Assembly (NCBI RefSeq): GCF_910592395.1
Contig: NC_088309.1
Location: 1,490,501-1,554,500, forward strand
Direction: 5' to 3'
DNA: 64,000 bases
Source: Lineus longissimus
Taxonomy: Eukaryota; Nemertea; Pilidiophora; Heteronemertea; Lineidae
Shown: in pieces, positions 63,201 to 64,000 of the stretch
How the letters are laid out: each line of letters begins with the position of its first letter
Numbering within the stretch: the stretch's first letter is position 1
Program-made: the position numbers and the translations under genes
Notes under the pieces: generated by a model
Told to the model about the DNA's origin: nothing
Databases searched by the model: none
What the model saw: the letters and a program-made list of their open reading frames with translations, nothing else

Positions 63201-64000
63201 ATTCTCTTGACGTTCACTAACAACGCACACTTCTTCTAAGCAGCGCCGCTTGATTAAGCTTCTTTGCCGAAAGCTGTCATAAAATATAATCATCTACTTT
63301 ACGGAAAGCAACATTTGTAAAGTATTGGTATTTTTCAATGCAATGGACACACAAGAATGAATTAAATCAATCTTGATCACGTCAAATCCCGTTAGATGAG
63401 TTTAAGAAACATGTCTTGGTAACACGGTATTTTTAATTCATTTCGTTGACACTGACTGTACTCTGATATTGGTGTACATGGTGCATGGGGAGGGAAACGA
63501 GATTGATAGGTAAGCTTAGTTTTACCGGTAGGATTATCTGCATGGCCCACACGGGAGCGAGGTCAAGCATTACAAACATAAAACCAAGTTGGGAATTATC
63601 ACAAAATACTCGTCGTGCGACATGTCAAATACTATTTATTATAGCCAAATATCTTGCATTATGGTTGTGACAATGTCCTTAAAAGGCCAATAAGGTACAG
63701 ATGCAACCATCGAATCCCATTTCTTATCTTATCCTTATAATGATCGGGTTCCTTTCGGGACGTAATTGATCATATGGTGCTGTGTGCATGCGGAGCGAAG
63801 TGGTCCGACTTTGAGAGATAGAGTCCACGCAAGCTACTCATGTTTCTCACTTGGTGGGGTCTTAGCTTGCCCTGGCATAGACACCAGGTACAAGGAACCT
63901 CGGTTTTGAGTCTCATTCGAAGGACTGTGAAGAGCCAGGAATTTTAGTTCCTTGAAAGCCACGCCGGTTCATCCAGACATACGATCCTTGGTTCTCCCCG
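57207..64000. other. No secure gene; one small inverted-repeat element
   Basis: Two splice-bounded open frames (57431-57655 and 62096-62290, both +) could be exons of unknown genes, but neither resembles a known domain. A run of nine T lies near 58789. The foldback element at 62421-62499 is listed separately. Confidence 0.5.
62421..62499. mobile_element. 67-bp element with perfect 17-bp inverted ends and 6-bp flanking repeat
   Basis: TACGCTGGCTGGGAAAG at 62427-62443 and its exact reverse complement at 62477-62493 enclose a 33-base A/T-rich loop. Both outer flanks are GATTTG (62421-62426 and 62494-62499), as expected for a target-site duplication. The element is very short for a transposon, so it may be a solo foldback or an internally deleted MITE. 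Confidence 0.55.

Overview
This window is nuclear DNA from an animal, most likely a marine invertebrate. The evidence is a spliced nicotinic acetylcholine receptor (nAChR) subunit gene with GT-AG introns, two eukaryotic-type tRNA-Leu genes with oligo-T terminators, MITE-like foldback elements, minisatellites and long gene-poor AT-rich stretches. No operon, ribosome binding site pattern, CRISPR array or prokaryotic mobile element is visible. The receptor resembles the beta-type subunits of protostomes, which favours a lophotrochozoan. Recurring words such as taggccta, taacgtta and tacatgta also fit an ambulacrarian or amphioxus, so I do not name a phylum.

Layout. Positions 1-13 kb: no recognisable gene; a 31-bp minisatellite lies at 622-951 and a G homopolymer at 6767-6779. 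13-28 kb: no gene; there is a small foldback and a SINE-like remnant near 13.4-13.7 kb, and a MITE copy at 27806-27967. 28-37.7 kb: no gene. 37.7-38.7 kb: tRNA-Leu(CAG) on + and tRNA-Leu(AAG) on - face each other, with a G-quadruplex-like run and a GC-rich 14-bp tandem repeat between them. 38.7-43.6 kb: only speculative first exons.

43.66-54.77 kb, and perhaps to 57.2 kb, minus strand: one non-alpha (beta-type) nAChR subunit gene. Exons 2 to 6 can be placed to the base and join in frame to 496 residues. Every splice site is GT-AG and the exon sizes are typical of the family (143, 45, 110, 1012 and 180 bp). The signal-peptide exon is uncertain; a 46-bp candidate lies at 57161-57206. The introns carry a foldback element (51005-51096), and the proposed first intron carries the second MITE copy (56001-56161).

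57.2-64 kb: no secure gene. It holds a 67-bp element with perfect 17-bp inverted ends and a 6-bp flanking direct repeat (62421-62499), and two splice-bounded open frames of unknown meaning.

No cooperative gene system is visible. The secure content is one cation-channel subunit gene and two tRNA genes; the rest is intergenic or intronic DNA with repeats. Calls rest on reading alone; no database search was run.
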